Positions 37,649 to 47,628 of a stretch of DNA of 64,000 nucleotides are shown one piece after another. The stretch lies in NCBI GenBank assembly GCA_004005435.1, contig RZWH01000002.1, positions 1-64,000 of the forward strand, written 5' to 3'. The stretch is from Rhodobacteraceae bacterium CCMM004 (lineage in GTDB: Bacteria > Pseudomonadota > Alphaproteobacteria > Rhodobacterales > Rhodobacteraceae). The first letter of the stretch is position 1, and every line of letters starts with the position of its first letter. Below the pieces are notes generated by a model. That model was not told the origin of the DNA. It did not search any database and saw only the letters and a list, made by a program, of their open reading frames with translations. A program made the translations under genes and the position numbers.

Positions 37649-38734
37649 ATGGCGCTTCAGACCGAACCCGCACCCCGCTCCGGCAGAACCGTTATTTCGG
37701 TCGACGCCATGGGCGGCGACAACGGCCCCGCCGCGGTGGTGGCCGGCCTGGCGCGGTCTGCGCACAAGAACCCCGATATCGGGTTTCTTCTGCATGGGCC
37801 CAAGGCCGAGCTGGAGCCCCTGGTGGCCAAGCGCCGCCTGACCGACCGGGTCGAGATCCGCGACGCGCCGGGCATCGTCCGCATGGACGACAAGCCAAGC
37901 CACGTCATGCGCAACGGCAAGGACACCTCGATGTGGTCGACCATCGAGGCGGTCCGCAATGGCGAGGCCGAGGTCGCGGTGAGCTGCGGCAACACCGGCG
38001 CGCTGATGCTCCTCAGCGTCGTGCGGCTGCGCAAGATCGAGGGCGTGAACCGCCCCGCCATCGCCTGCCTCTGGCCGTCGCGAAATCCCAGCGGCTTCAA
38101 TATCATGCTGGACGTCGGCGCCGACATCCGCGCCGACGCGGGTGACCTGCTGCAATACGCGCTGATGGGTGTGAGCTATGCCCGCAACGGCCAGGGCATC
38201 GCCCGACCGCGGGTCGGGCTTTTGAACAACGGGACCGAAGAGCACAAGGGCCGCGCCGAACTCCACGACGCGCACGCCCTGATCGGCCAGGGGGCAGAGA
38301 CCGGCGAATACGACTTCGTCGGCTTCGTCGAGGGCGGAGACATCCCCTCGTCCCGCGTCGACGTGATCGTCACCGACGGCTTTACCGGCAACATCGCGCT
38401 CAAGACCGGCGAGGGCACGGCGAGCCTGATCCGCGACTTCCTGCGGGAGGCGTTCAAGCACACGCCGCTGTCGCGGCTCGCCGCGCTCCTGGCTCTGACC
38501 TCGCTGCGCCGGCTGCAAAAGCGGATCGACCCCCGACGGGTCAACGGCGGCGTGTTCCTGGGGCTGAACGGCACAGTGGTCAAAAGCCACGGATCGGCCG
38601 ACGCCACCGGCATCTCGGCCGCGATCAAGCTGGCGTTCAAGCTGGCGCGGAGCGGATTTAACGAGCGCCTGGCGGCGCGTGTCGCCGCCGCGAGCGCCCT
38701 CAACAAGGACCGCGCAGAGGCCGCGGACGGATAG
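37649..38734 (+). CDS. plsX: Phosphate acyltransferase PlsX
   Basis: The 361-residue product has ISVDAMGGDNGPAAVVAGL at its N-terminus and SCGNTGALMLLSVVRL, IVTDGFTGNIALKTGEG further on. It converts acyl-ACP and phosphate to acyl-phosphate, the donor for PlsY in phospholipid synthesis. It starts 22 bases after rpmF and ends 7 bases before fabH, in one operon. Confidence 0.96.
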   Translation: MALQTEPAPRSGRTVISVDAMGGDNGPAAVVAGLARSAHKNPDIGFLLHGPKAELEPLVAKRRLTDRVEIRDAPGIVRMDDKPSHVMRNGKDTSMWSTIEAVRNGEAEVAVSCGNTGALMLLSVVRLRKIEGVNRPAIACLWPSRNPSGFNIMLDVGADIRADAGDLLQYALMGVSYARNGQGIARPRVGLLNNGTEEHKGRAELHDAHALIGQGAETGEYDFVGFVEGGDIPSSRVDVIVTDGFTGNIALKTGEGTASLIRDFLREAFKHTPLSRLAALLALTSLRRLQKRIDPRRVNGGVFLGLNGTVVKSHGSADATGISAAIKLAFKLARSGFNERLAARVAAASALNKDRAEAADG

Positions 38735-38741
38735 GAGAGCG

Positions 38742-39713
38742 ATGACCGCACGCGCCCAGGTCCGCGGGGTCGGACACTACCTGCCGGACCGCGTGGTCCC
38801 CAACGCCGCCTTCGAAGACACGCTCGACACGACGGACGAGTGGATCCGCTCCCGCACCGGGATCGAGCGGCGCCACTTCGCCGCCGAGGGCCAGACCACA
38901 TCGGATCTCGCCACCCGCGCCGCCCGCGCCGCGCTGGAGGATGCGGGCCTGGAGGCTGCGGATCTGGACGCCATCGTCCTGGCGACCTCGACCGCCGATC
39001 TGACCTTTCCCTCCGCCGCGACGATGGTGCAGGCCAATCTGGGCATGGAGCGCGGCTTTGCCTTCGACGTGCAGGCGGTCTGCGCCGGGTTCGTCTATGC
39101 GCTGACCAACGCCAACGCCCTGATCCTGTCGGGCCAGGCGCAGCGCGTGCTGGTGATCGGCGCCGAGACCTTCAGCAGGATCATGGACTGGACCGACCGC
39201 GGCACCTGCGTCCTCTTCGGCGACGGTGCGGGGGCGCTGATCCTCGAACGGGCCGAGGGGGATGGCACCGCGGCCGACCGCGGCATCCTGGCCACCGACC
39301 TGCATTCCGACGGCCGGCACCGCGACATCCTCTATGTCGACGGCGGCGTCGCGACCCAAACCACCGGGCATCTCCGGATGCAGGGCAAAGAGGTGTTCCG
39401 CCACGCGGTGGAGAAGCTCGCCGCCACCGCCCACACCGCGCTCGACCGCGCCGGTCTGGGCCCAGAGGACGTGGACTGGATCGTCCCGCACCAGGCCAAT
39501 CTGCGGATCATCAAGGCGACGGCCAGCCGTATGGGCGTGCCGATGGACAAGGTCGTCGTGACCGTTCAGGACCACGGCAACACCTCCGCCGCGTCGATCC
39601 CGCTGGCCCTGTCGGTGGGGGTGGCGCGGGGCCAAATCTCCCGCGGCGACCTGGTCGTGACCGAGGCCATCGGCGGCGGTCTCGCCTGGGGGGCGGTCGT
39701 CCTGCGCTGGTAG
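38742..39713 (+). CDS. fabH: Beta-ketoacyl-ACP synthase III
   Basis: The 323-residue product has the KAS III triad: C114 (AVCAGF), H250 (PHQAN) and N280 (HGNTSAAS). The family N-terminus [13 protein letters not shown] and the [11 protein letters not shown] segment are present. It condenses acetyl-CoA with malonyl-ACP, the first step of fatty-acid elongation. AGGAGAG lies 5 bases before the ATG. Confidence 0.97.
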   Translation: MTARAQVRGVGHYLPDRVVPNAAFEDTLDTTDEWIRSRTGIERRHFAAEGQTTSDLATRAARAALEDAGLEAADLDAIVLATSTADLTFPSAATMVQANLGMERGFAFDVQAVCAGFVYALTNANALILSGQAQRVLVIGAETFSRIMDWTDRGTCVLFGDGAGALILERAEGDGTAADRGILATDLHSDGRHRDILYVDGGVATQTTGHLRMQGKEVFRHAVEKLAATAHTALDRAGLGPEDVDWIVPHQANLRIIKATASRMGVPMDKVVVTVQDHGNTSAASIPLALSVGVARGQISRGDLVVTEAIGGGLAWGAVVLRW

Positions 39714-39778
39714 CGGCGGCACGGCGTCGCATTGGGCGTTCATCCGCCGCTTTCGCTCGCGCCTGCAACCCCCTGACA

Positions 39779-39807
39779 TTGACTCGGAAATCGCCCTCGC
39801 GCATCCT
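39779..39807 (+). promoter_or_regulatory. Promoter of ihfA
   Basis: TTGACT (39779-39784) and CATCCT (39802-39807) are 17 bases apart, 24 bases before the IHF alpha start codon. Confidence 0.5.
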
Positions 39808-39831
39808 GACCGCGAAACCGGGGAGATGATC

Positions 39832-40134
39832 ATGGGTGAGAAGACGCTGACGCGCATGGACCTGAGCGAGGCCGTCTTTCGCGAAGTCGGTCTCAGCCGA
39901 AACGAAAGCGCACAGCTGGTCGAGAGCGTGCTCCAGCACATGTCGGACGCGCTGGTCGCGGGCGAATCGGTCAAAATATCGTCGTTTGGGACGTTTTCCG
40001 TTCGCTCCAAGGCTGCCCGCATCGGCCGCAACCCCAAGACCGGCGAAGAGGTGCCGATCCTGCCGCGCCGGGTCCTGACCTTCCGCCCGTCGCACCTCAT
40101 GAAGGAACGGGTCGCGGCCGGGAACAAGTCCTGA
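39832..40134 (+). CDS. ihfA: Integration host factor, alpha subunit
   Basis: The 100-residue product begins [20 protein letters not shown] and has the DNA-bending arm ([20 protein letters not shown]) typical of IhfA. It bends DNA as a heterodimer with IhfB in transcription, replication and recombination. The ATG at 39832 follows GGGGAG with 6 bases between; an in-frame ATG at 39826 overlaps that site and is rejected. Confidence 0.96.
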   Translation: MGEKTLTRMDLSEAVFREVGLSRNESAQLVESVLQHMSDALVAGESVKISSFGTFSVRSKAARIGRNPKTGEEVPILPRRVLTFRPSHLMKERVAAGNKS

Positions 40135-40139
40135 GCCCG

Positions 40140-40829
40140 ATGGAAAAGTCCAAGGACGCCTTTCGAACCATCAGCGAGGTGGCCGAATGGCTGGACGTGC
40201 CCACCCACGTCCTGCGGTTCTGGGAAAGCCGGTTCGCTCAGATCAAGCCGGTGAAGCGGGCGGGCGGGCGCCGCTACTACCGCCCCGCCGACATGGCGCT
40301 CCTGGGTGGGATCAAGCGGCTGTTGCACGAGGACGGCCTGACCATCCGCGGGGTGCAAAAGATCCTGCGCGAGGAAGGCGTGCGCCATGTCGCCGGGCTG
40401 TCGCCCCCGCTGGACAGCACGGCCGACGAGGATCCCGCGGGCAACGTGGTGCATCTGCGCCGGTCCGGCAAGGCCGAGGCGGCGGCCGCGGAGACCGCGC
40501 CGCCCGCCCCCGCCGCGCCCGAGCCCGAGGCCGAGGCGACGCCGGACCCCGACGCCTCGCTGCGCCGTTGGCCGTTCGTCGACGACACGCCCGAGCCGGC
40601 GCCCGCCGCGCCGTCCGCACCGGCCGCCAGTTCCGGGGACGCGCCCGCCCCAACCGCGCCGTCCCAGGTCGACGTGGCCGAGCCAGCCGACGACGACCCC
40701 GCCTTTGCCGGTGGGCCCACGCCGCTCTCGGCGATGCTGGGGCTGGACCGCGCCCGTGTGGACCGCGCGGCGCTGACCCGCCTGCGCGACCGCCTCGCCG
40801 ATCTCAGCGCCCGTGCGACCGACGGCTGA
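40140..40829 (+). CDS. MerR-family transcriptional regulator
   Basis: The 229-residue product has a MerR winged helix at about residues 8-80: [40 protein letters not shown] and [21 protein letters not shown] long Ala/Pro-rich, acidic stretch follows (about residues 110-190), then a C-terminal helix. No metal-binding cysteines are seen, so this is not a MerR/CueR sensor. It follows ihfA by 5 bases, an arrangement seen in other alphaproteobacteria; target genes unknown. Confidence 0.88.
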   Translation: MEKSKDAFRTISEVAEWLDVPTHVLRFWESRFAQIKPVKRAGGRRYYRPADMALLGGIKRLLHEDGLTIRGVQKILREEGVRHVAGLSPPLDSTADEDPAGNVVHLRRSGKAEAAAAETAPPAPAAPEPEAEATPDPDASLRRWPFVDDTPEPAPAAPSAPAASSGDAPAPTAPSQVDVAEPADDDPAFAGGPTPLSAMLGLDRARVDRAALTRLRDRLADLSARATDG

Positions 40830-40904
40830 CGTGGCAAATCGCGGCCCGTCCCGGCGCAATCGGCCCTTGCCCCTGCCGCCGACTGCGGTAAAAGAGCCGC
40901 CAGT

Positions 40905-40981
40905 CGGGCTATGGCGCAGCCTGGTAGCGCGTCCGTCTGGGGGACGGAAGGTCGCAGGTTCAAGTCCTGCTAGCCCGACCA
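40905..40981 (+). tRNA. tRNA-Pro (anticodon GGG)
   Basis: A 77-base cloverleaf. Acceptor CGGGCTA pairs with TAGCCCG; the D stem GCGC/GCGC has loop AGCCTGGTA; the anticodon stem TCCGT/ACGGA has loop CTGGGGG; the T arm is GCAGG-TTCAAGT-CCTGC. The discriminator A is followed by an encoded CCA (40979-40981). Confidence 0.96.
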
Positions 40982-41000
40982 TTACACCATCACGCTACCG

Positions 41001-42065
41001 ATGAACGGGGTCCTGCCCAGGCAGGCGCTGGCCGCCGCCGTCGCCGACGGCCAGATCGGCGCCGACCGCCCATTGGACGACGGGCAACTCCAGCCCGCCT
41101 CGTTGGACCTGCGCCTGGGCACCGTCGCCCACCGGGTCCGCGCCTCGTTCCTGCCCGGCGCGGGGGCCAGTATCGAGGCGCGGCTGCAAGATTTCGCGAT
41201 GCACAGCGTCGACCTGTCGGGCGGCGCGGTGCTGGAAAAGGGCTGCGTCTACCTCGTCCCGCTGATGGAGCGGCTGGCCCTGCCCCCCGACGTCTCGGCC
41301 GCCGCCAACGCCAAGAGCTCCACGGGCCGCCTAGACCTGCTCACCCGCTGCGTCACAGACGGCGGGACTGAGTTCGACCGCATCCCCGCGGGCTATGCCG
41401 GGCCGCTCTATGCCGAGATCTGTCCCCGCTCCTTCAGCGTGCTGGTGCGGCCGGGAATGCGGCTGAACCAGGTGCGCCTGCGCCGCGGCCTGGCCCGCCT
41501 GGACGACGCCGCGCTGGCCGAGCTCCACGCCCAGACGCCGCTGGTGGACCGCGACCCGGTGATCGACGATGGGCTGGGGTTTTCGGTCGACCTGCGCCCC
41601 GCCGAGGGCGACCTCGTCGGTTACCGCGCCAAGCCCCATACCGGCGTCGTCGATCTGGACCTGATCGGCCACTACGACCCGGCCGAGTTCTGGGAGGAAA
41701 TCCGCACCACCCAGGGTCGGATCATCCTCGACCCCGGCGCCTTCTACATCCTGGTGAGCCGCGAGGCGGTGACGATCCCACCCGCCTACGCCGCCGAGAT
41801 GGCGCCCTATCTGGCGCTGGTGGGCGAGTTCCGGGTGCATTACGCCGGGTTCTTCGACCCCGGTTTCGGCGCCGACATACCCGCCCGCGGGGTGCTGGAG
41901 GTGCGCTGCCACGAGGCGCCCTTTGTGCTGGAGCACGGCCAGATCGTGGGTCGTCTGATCTACGAGCGCATGGCCGAGGTGCCCGACACGCTCTACGGCC
42001 GCGCCATCGCGTCGAACTACGCGGGCCAGGGGCTGAAGCTGGCCAAGCATTTCCGCGCGGGGTAA
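41001..42065 (+). CDS. dcd: 2'-deoxycytidine 5'-triphosphate deaminase, long alphaproteobacterial form
   Basis: The 354-residue product is about twice the size of E. coli Dcd (193 residues). Two dUTPase-like halves can be read. The first has QPASLDLRLG, NAKSSTGRLDLLTR and LYAEICPRSFSVLVRPG; the second has VGEFRVHYAGFFDPGFG and VLEVRCHEAPFVLEHGQIV. It deaminates dCTP to dUTP for thymidylate synthesis. This double form is known in alphaproteobacteria. Which half is catalytic is not certain from sequence. Confidence 0.9.
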   Translation: MNGVLPRQALAAAVADGQIGADRPLDDGQLQPASLDLRLGTVAHRVRASFLPGAGASIEARLQDFAMHSVDLSGGAVLEKGCVYLVPLMERLALPPDVSAAANAKSSTGRLDLLTRCVTDGGTEFDRIPAGYAGPLYAEICPRSFSVLVRPGMRLNQVRLRRGLARLDDAALAELHAQTPLVDRDPVIDDGLGFSVDLRPAEGDLVGYRAKPHTGVVDLDLIGHYDPAEFWEEIRTTQGRIILDPGAFYILVSREAVTIPPAYAAEMAPYLALVGEFRVHYAGFFDPGFGADIPARGVLEVRCHEAPFVLEHGQIVGRLIYERMAEVPDTLYGRAIASNYAGQGLKLAKHFRAG

Positions 42066-42081
42066 GCGGCGCGGCGGCGTC

Positions 42082-42297
42082 CTAGAACCGTCCGGCGCGG
42101 CGCGCCATCTTGGCCGCCTGACGGGCGCGGCGGGCGTTCTGTCCGGCGGCGGCGGCTTGGCGCCGCTCTTCGGGCGTCATCTGGGCGTTGGGTTTCTTGG
42201 CGCCGAAGGCGCGGTCGAGCCCTGCGTTCACGCCCTTGGAAATCAGGCGCCGCATGATCATACGCGTTACCATGGTCACGATCCGATTGACGTTCAT
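42082..42297 (-). CDS. Small basic protein of unknown function
   Basis: The 71-residue product has an N-terminal hydrophobic/amphipathic helix (MNVNRIVTMVTRMIMRRLIS) and a very basic, Ala-Arg-rich C-terminus (ARRARQAAKMARRAGRF). It overlaps the scpB stop by 4 bases (ATGA), so it is probably translated with scpB. I do not recognise a family. A membrane or nucleic-acid association is possible but unproven. It lies where tatA often follows scpB in relatives but is not TatA-like. Confidence 0.65.
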   Translation of the reverse strand: MNVNRIVTMVTRMIMRRLISKGVNAGLDRAFGAKKPNAQMTPEERRQAAAAGQNARRARQAAKMARRAGRF

Positions 42298-42947
42298 CGC
42301 CCGTCCTCTCCGTCGTCCTCGCCCCCGAACATGTCGTCCTGTGCCTCGTCGTCGTCGTCCCCGGCGTCTGGCGGCGGGCGGTTCTCCAACAGACCGGCCG
42401 CCCGCAGATCCTTGAGCCCCGGCAGGTCCTTGGCCGAGCTAAGCCCGAAATGGTCAAGAAACCCTTGCGGGACCACATAGGTCACCGGGCGGCCGGGCGT
42501 ATTGCGGCGGCGGCCGAACCCGATCCACTCCAACTCCAAGAGCTGGTCGACGGTCCCGCGGCTGACGCTGACACCCCGGATCTCCTCGATCTCGGCGCGG
42601 GTGACGGGCTGGTGATAGGCGACGATGGCCAGGGTCTCGATGGCCGCGCGGCTGAGCTTGCGGGTCTCGGTCACGTCGCGTTGCATGAGGAACCCCAGAT
42701 CTGACGCGGTGCGGAACGCCCAGGCCGCGCCCACCCGGCGCAGCGCCACCCCCCGCCCCTCGTAACGGCGGGCCAGCAGCTCCAGCGCCTGGGCCGCGTC
42801 GCAGCCGTGAGGCATCCGCGCGTTCAGGTCGGCGACGCTCACCGGATCGGCCGAGGCGAAGAGGATGGCCTCGACCATCCGCTCCTGCTCGGACAGCGGC
42901 GGCGCCTCGAACAGCCCGGGCGCGTCGTCGTCGCCGGGCTCAGCCAT
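42294..42947 (-). CDS. scpB: Segregation and condensation protein ScpB
   Basis: The 217-residue product has the ScpB winged-helix pair: EQERMVEAILFASADPVSVA near the N-terminus and LAIVAYHQPVTRAEIEEIRG, then VTYVVPQGFLDHFGLSSAKD. It joins ScpA and SMC in the condensin complex that compacts and segregates chromosomes. It overlaps scpA by 8 bases and ends in an acidic tail (DAGDDDDEAQDDMFGGEDD). Confidence 0.94.
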   Translation of the reverse strand: MAEPGDDDAPGLFEAPPLSEQERMVEAILFASADPVSVADLNARMPHGCDAAQALELLARRYEGRGVALRRVGAAWAFRTASDLGFLMQRDVTETRKLSRAAIETLAIVAYHQPVTRAEIEEIRGVSVSRGTVDQLLELEWIGFGRRRNTPGRPVTYVVPQGFLDHFGLSSAKDLPGLKDLRAAGLLENRPPPDAGDDDDEAQDDMFGGEDDGEDGR

Positions 42948-43722
42948 CGCGGCGCCGGATCTGGACGGGGGCGAAGGTCTCGGCCTGGCGGATCTCGATC
43001 CGTCCCGCCTTGGCCAACTCCAGGCTGGCGGCGAACTGCGCCGCGGTGGCCGAGCGGCGCATGGCGGGGTCGGTCGCCCAGTCCACGGGGAGATAACTCA
43101 TCAAGTCGGTCCACGTCCCGGCAAAGCCCACCATGGGCCGCAGGCGCTCCAGCGCCTCCTCCAGGGTCATCACCCGCTCGCGGTCCATGACGAAGGGGCG
43201 GAACTCGTCCTTGGTGCGGATCCGCGCATAGGCCCGCATCAGGTCGATCAGAGTGGCGTTGTAGCGGATGTGGCGCACCCGCTCGACGGGCTCGGGCACC
43301 CCGCGGGCAAAAACGTCGCGCCCCAGCCGATCGCGCGCCATCAGCCGCGCCGCCGCCTCGCGCATCGCCTGCAACCGTTCGAGCTGGAACGCCAGATGCG
43401 CGGCCAGCTCCTCGCCCGAGGGGCCGTCCTCGGTCGGATCGGGAGGCAGGAGCAGGCGGGACTTCAGGTAGGCCAGCCAGGCGGCCATGACGAGGTAGTC
43501 GGCCGCCAGCTCGATCCGCAGCGCCTTGGCCTGCTCGACGAAGGCCAGGTATTGCTCGGCGAGCGCCAGGATGGAGATCTGGCGCAGGTCCACCTTCTGC
43601 GTCCGGCCGAGGGTCAGGAGCAGGTCGAGAGGCCCCTCGAAGCCGTCGACGTCGACGATCAGCGCCTCGGCGGCGCGGCGGCGGGCAACGTCCGCCTCGG
43701 CCTCTACGCCGGCGTCATCCAT
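42940..43722 (-). CDS. scpA: Segregation and condensation protein ScpA
   Basis: The 260-residue kleisin has the N-terminal VDGFEGPLDLLLTLGRTQKV and the internal SRLLLPPDPTEDGPSGEELA region of ScpA. A C-terminal winged helix (about residues 170-245) follows. It bridges SMC heads with ScpB. Its start overlaps nagZ by 8 bases. Confidence 0.94.
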   Translation of the reverse strand: MDDAGVEAEADVARRRAAEALIVDVDGFEGPLDLLLTLGRTQKVDLRQISILALAEQYLAFVEQAKALRIELAADYLVMAAWLAYLKSRLLLPPDPTEDGPSGEELAAHLAFQLERLQAMREAAARLMARDRLGRDVFARGVPEPVERVRHIRYNATLIDLMRAYARIRTKDEFRPFVMDRERVMTLEEALERLRPMVGFAGTWTDLMSYLPVDWATDPAMRRSATAAQFAASLELAKAGRIEIRQAETFAPVQIRRRDG

Positions 43723-44716
43723 CGTGCCGCGGGGCGAGAAGCGCCGCCAGTTCGGCCTCGGCCGCCGCCGGGTCCAGCGGCTCCGGCGCGGGTCGCGCGG
43801 CCAGCGCCGCCTCTGCCCGCGCGGCCGCGGCGCCGGTCAGGGGCCCTGCGGCGGCCACCACCCGCTCCATCTCGGCCCGCTTGCCGTTGCAGTGCAACGC
43901 CAGGTCGCAGCCCGCTGCGATTGCCTGCCCCGCTCGGGCGCTCACGTCGCCGCCCAGAGCCTCCATCGACAAGTCGTCGGTCATCAGCAGACCGGCGAAC
44001 CCGATGCGCTCGCGGATCAGCGCGATCATCGCCGGGTCGTGGGTCGCCGGGCGGTCGCTCAGCGCCTCCAGGACGATATGAGCGGTCATTGCCATGGGTA
44101 GGTCGGCCAGCGCACGGAAGGTGGCGAAGTCGCCCTCCAGATCGGCCTCCGTCGCGTCGATCCGCGGCAGGTGGTGGTGGCTGTCGAGGGTGGCGCGGCC
44201 GTGGCCCGGCAGGTGCTTCATCACCGACAGGACGCCCCCGGCCGCCTGCCCCTCGGCCAGGCTGTGGGACAGCTCCGCCACCGTCTCGGGCGTGCCGCCA
44301 TAGCAGCGGTTGTGCAGAAACGGATGGGTCTCGGGCCGCGCCAGGTCGGCGCAGGGGGTGCAGTTGACGTCGATCCCCACCGCCGCCAACTCATCCGCGA
44401 TCAGCCGGCCCCTGAGCCACATGGCCCGCGGCGCGTCTTCGGGCCCGGCGGCGCGGACGAAGTCGAGTGGGGGGCGCCACTCGCGCCAATGCGGTGCGCG
44501 CAGGCGCTGGACCCGCCCGCCCTCCTGGTCCACCAGGATCGGCGCGTCCCGCCCCACCGCCGCACGCAGATCGCCGGTCAGGCGCCGCAGCTGCGCGGGA
44601 TCCTCCACATTGCGGGCAAAGAGGATGAACCCCCAGGGCTGCGCCTCGGCAAAGAACGCCCGCTCGTCGGCCTCCAGACGCGGCCCCTCGGGCCCCAGAA
44701 TGGCGGCCGACATCAT
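43715..44716 (-). CDS. nagZ: Beta-N-acetylhexosaminidase NagZ
   Basis: The 333-residue GH3 protein has ILVDQEGGRVQRLRAPHW, VMKHLPGHGRATLDSHHHLP with the catalytic His, and the nucleophile Asp in LLMTDDLSMEALGG. It cleaves GlcNAc from anhydromuropeptides in cytoplasmic peptidoglycan recycling and may influence beta-lactamase induction. It sits 3 bases after the SPOR gene. Confidence 0.94.
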   Translation of the reverse strand: MMSAAILGPEGPRLEADERAFFAEAQPWGFILFARNVEDPAQLRRLTGDLRAAVGRDAPILVDQEGGRVQRLRAPHWREWRPPLDFVRAAGPEDAPRAMWLRGRLIADELAAVGIDVNCTPCADLARPETHPFLHNRCYGGTPETVAELSHSLAEGQAAGGVLSVMKHLPGHGRATLDSHHHLPRIDATEADLEGDFATFRALADLPMAMTAHIVLEALSDRPATHDPAMIALIRERIGFAGLLMTDDLSMEALGGDVSARAGQAIAAGCDLALHCNGKRAEMERVVAAAGPLTGAAAARAEAALAARPAPEPLDPAAAEAELAALLAPRHDG

Positions 44717-44719
44717 CGC

Positions 44720-45721
44720 TCAGCGCAGCTCCACCGGGATGCAATCGGCACCGGCCGACACCAGGGTCGAGCAAAATCGGCGGGCATCGCTGAGGTCGGC
44801 GAAGCCTTCGGCCCGCAGGCGGTAGAAGATCTTGCCGCCCGACTCGGCCCGCTGCACCACCCGGCGCTTGCCGTCGAAGACGTCCTCAAAGCGGCCGCCG
44901 ATCTCGCCCCACTGCGCGCGCGCCACCTCGGCGCTGGGAAAGGCGCCGAGCTGCACCAGGCGGGTCCCCGTCACGAGGGTGTCGACGTCGATCTCGATGG
45001 CGCCGTCCGAGCTGACCTGCGCCACGTCGGTCACCTCGGCGGCGGGCGCGGCGGCGACGGTGTCCAGTCCCGCGGGCCGCGCGGGCGGCCGGGGCGAGCG
45101 GGCGATGCCGCGGTCGTCGCGCAGCGGAACGGCGGCGGCGATGTCTTCGCCCTCGGCCGGGGCCAGCTCGCTGAGCGGCGCCACGCCCGCCGCGATGGCC
45201 TCGGCCAGGGCCAGCGCGTCGGCCTCGGGATCCCCGGTCGGCTGCGGCAGTTCGGGCGCCAGCGCCTCGGCCACCGCCATGTCCGTGGGCAGCGCGTCCT
45301 CGGGGCTGTCGACGACGGGGAGGTCGGGGGTCGGCGCCATCATCGCGGTCAGTTCCGCCGCCGGCAGATCCTCTTCGGCCAGATTGGCCGCGGGCGGCGC
45401 CAGTTGCACCTGATCCACCGGCCCTGCGGCGGTGCCCGCCGCCGCGATCTCGTTCACCGCCAGGCCCTGGTGTTCGGCCAGGCGCCCGCCGGGGTCCTCG
45501 GGCGCCACGCGGATCGGACCCTCCAGCGCCCGCACCACCGGCACGCCGGTGACGTCCCGCATGAGGAGTTGATACCCCCAAACGGTCAGCCCGCCGATCA
45601 GCGCCAGCGACACCACCCCTCCGGCCAGATTGATCGCCCGCGACAGCCGGGCGGCACGCCCGCCGGTGTCCGCGCCAGAGTCATCGAGGCCCTCGGCCCC
45701 GCCGTATTCGATGCTTGCCAT
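44720..45721 (-). CDS. SPOR-domain membrane protein
   Basis: The 333-residue product has a single membrane helix at about residues 30-50 (NLAGGVVSLALIGGLTVWGY) and a long acidic Ala/Pro linker in the periplasm. The C-terminal SPOR domain (VQLGAFPSAEVARAQWGEIG ... FYRLRAEGFADLSDARRFC) binds denuded peptidoglycan at division sites. The ATG at 45721 follows GAGGCG; upstream codons lack a family N-terminus. Typical of this cell-envelope/segregation cluster. Confidence 0.87.
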   Translation of the reverse strand: MASIEYGGAEGLDDSGADTGGRAARLSRAINLAGGVVSLALIGGLTVWGYQLLMRDVTGVPVVRALEGPIRVAPEDPGGRLAEHQGLAVNEIAAAGTAAGPVDQVQLAPPAANLAEEDLPAAELTAMMAPTPDLPVVDSPEDALPTDMAVAEALAPELPQPTGDPEADALALAEAIAAGVAPLSELAPAEGEDIAAAVPLRDDRGIARSPRPPARPAGLDTVAAAPAAEVTDVAQVSSDGAIEIDVDTLVTGTRLVQLGAFPSAEVARAQWGEIGGRFEDVFDGKRRVVQRAESGGKIFYRLRAEGFADLSDARRFCSTLVSAGADCIPVELR

Positions 45722-45851
45722 ATTCGCCTCGCTGTCGGCGGCCTCGTGGGCTGAACCGCCCGACCGCTCTGTCGTCTGCTCCGTCGACCGCGACCGGGGC
45801 GCATTGTTCACACGACGATGCGAACCCGCAGCAAGGGGGCTCGCCCGCCGG

Positions 45852-47573
45852 TCAGCGCATTTCCTCGACCGGGGCCACGCCAAGAATACCAAGACCGGCG
45901 GAAATCACAACGGAAACGGCCTGAGCAAGCGGGATTTTGGCGGCTGTGGCCTCTGGGTCGCCCTCCTGCCAGAACCTGAGCGCGGGCACGTCGTTGCCCT
46001 TGTTCCACAGGGTATGGAGCGCGCTGGCCAGGTCGTAGAGGTAGAAGGCGACACGGTGCGGCTCGTGGTTGCGCGCCGCGATGTCCACCAGGCGCGGCCA
46101 TTCGGCCAGCCGGCGCGCGACGTCGAGTTCGGCTGGATCGACCAGATCGGGGGCCGCCGCCGCGATCCCCGCCGCCTCGGCCCGGCGTAGGACCGAGCGG
46201 CAGCGCGCGTGCGCGTATTGGACGTAGAAGACGGGGTTGTCCTTGGACTGCTCCGTCACCTTGTCGAAGTCGAAATCGAGCGGCGCGTCGTTCTTGCGCG
46301 TCAGCATGTGGAACCGGGTCACGTCCGGGCCCACCTCGTCCACCACGTCGCGCAGGGTCACGAACGTCCCGGCCCGCTTGGACATTTTGAACGGCGCGCC
46401 GTCCTTGTAGAGCTTCACGAGCTGGGTCAGCTTGACGTCCAGCGGCACCTCTCCGTCCGACAACGCACTGACCGCGGCCTTCATCCGCTTGACATAGCCG
46501 CCGTGGTCGGCGCCGAAGACGTCGATCAACTCGTCGTAGCCGCGCTCGATCTTGTCGAAGTGGTAGGCGATGTCGGGGGCGAAATAGGTCCACGACCCGT
46601 CTGACTTCTTGATCGGACGGTCCACGTCGTCGCCGTGGGCGGTGGAGCGGAACAGCGTCTGCTCCCTGGGCTCCCAGTCCTCGGGCACCTTGCCCTTGGG
46701 CGGCTCCAGCGTGCCGCGATAGATCAGGCCCTTGCCGTCGAGATCGGCGATCGCCGCCTCGATCCGGCCGGTGCCGTAGAGCGATTTTTCGGAGAAAAAT
46801 CGATCCATCGTCACGCCGATGGCGGCGAGGTCGGCGCGGATCAGGTCCAGCATCGCGGCGGTGGCGAACTCCCGCACCTCGCCCAGCCAGTACTGCTCGC
46901 CCTTGTCGAGATAGGCGTCGCCGACCTTGTCCTTCAGCGCCCGTCCGACCTCGACGAGATAGTCGCCGGGATAGGTGCCGTCCTCGAACGCCACCTCCTG
47001 GCCGTGCGCCTCCAGATAGCGCAGGTAGACCGAGCGGGCCAGCACGTCGACCTGCGCGCCGCCGTCGTTGATGTAGTATTCGCGCGTCACCTCCCAGCCC
47101 GCGTAGTCCAGGAGGCTGGCCAGAGCGTCGCCGAAGACCGCGCCGCGGGTGTGGCCCACGTGCAGGGGGCCCGTGGGGTTGGCGCTGACGTATTCGACGT
47201 TGACCCGCCGCCCCTGGCCCAGGTCCGACCGCCCGTAGGCATCGCCGCGGGCCAGGATCTCGGCCACCACGTCGTCCCAGACCGCGGGCGCCAGGCGCAG
47301 GTTCAGAAATCCGGGGCCCGCCACCTCGGCGGTCTCCACGTCGCTGTCGTCCGCCAGACGCCGGGCCAGAGCCTGGGCGATGTCGCGCGGCTTCTGCCCC
47401 GCGGGCTTGGCCAGGACCATCGCGGCGTTCGTCGCCATGTCGCCGTGGGCCGGGTCGCGCGGCGGCTCCACCGCCACGTTCGCGAGATCCAGACCGGCGG
47501 GCAGAGCGCCCTCGGCGGCCATCGCCTCCAGCGCCGCAACGACGCGGCCGCGCATCCGGGCAAAGAGGTTCAT
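45852..47573 (-). CDS. argS: Arginyl-tRNA synthetase
   Basis: The 573-residue class I enzyme has the HIGH-type motif HVGH in [18 protein letters not shown] and KMSK in [13 protein letters not shown]-terminal anticodon-binding domain with [18 protein letters not shown] follows. It charges tRNA-Arg. The ATG at 47573 follows AGGA with 8 bases between; an in-frame ATG at 47582 adds three residues. Confidence 0.97.
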   Translation of the reverse strand: MNLFARMRGRVVAALEAMAAEGALPAGLDLANVAVEPPRDPAHGDMATNAAMVLAKPAGQKPRDIAQALARRLADDSDVETAEVAGPGFLNLRLAPAVWDDVVAEILARGDAYGRSDLGQGRRVNVEYVSANPTGPLHVGHTRGAVFGDALASLLDYAGWEVTREYYINDGGAQVDVLARSVYLRYLEAHGQEVAFEDGTYPGDYLVEVGRALKDKVGDAYLDKGEQYWLGEVREFATAAMLDLIRADLAAIGVTMDRFFSEKSLYGTGRIEAAIADLDGKGLIYRGTLEPPKGKVPEDWEPREQTLFRSTAHGDDVDRPIKKSDGSWTYFAPDIAYHFDKIERGYDELIDVFGADHGGYVKRMKAAVSALSDGEVPLDVKLTQLVKLYKDGAPFKMSKRAGTFVTLRDVVDEVGPDVTRFHMLTRKNDAPLDFDFDKVTEQSKDNPVFYVQYAHARCRSVLRRAEAAGIAAAAPDLVDPAELDVARRLAEWPRLVDIAARNHEPHRVAFYLYDLASALHTLWNKGNDVPALRFWQEGDPEATAAKIPLAQAVSVVISAGLGILGVAPVEEMR

Positions 47574-47628
47574 CTGTGGCATCCTGCGTGGTGGGTCGGG
47601 CGGCGGTGTATCACGCCGCCCCGCGGGG

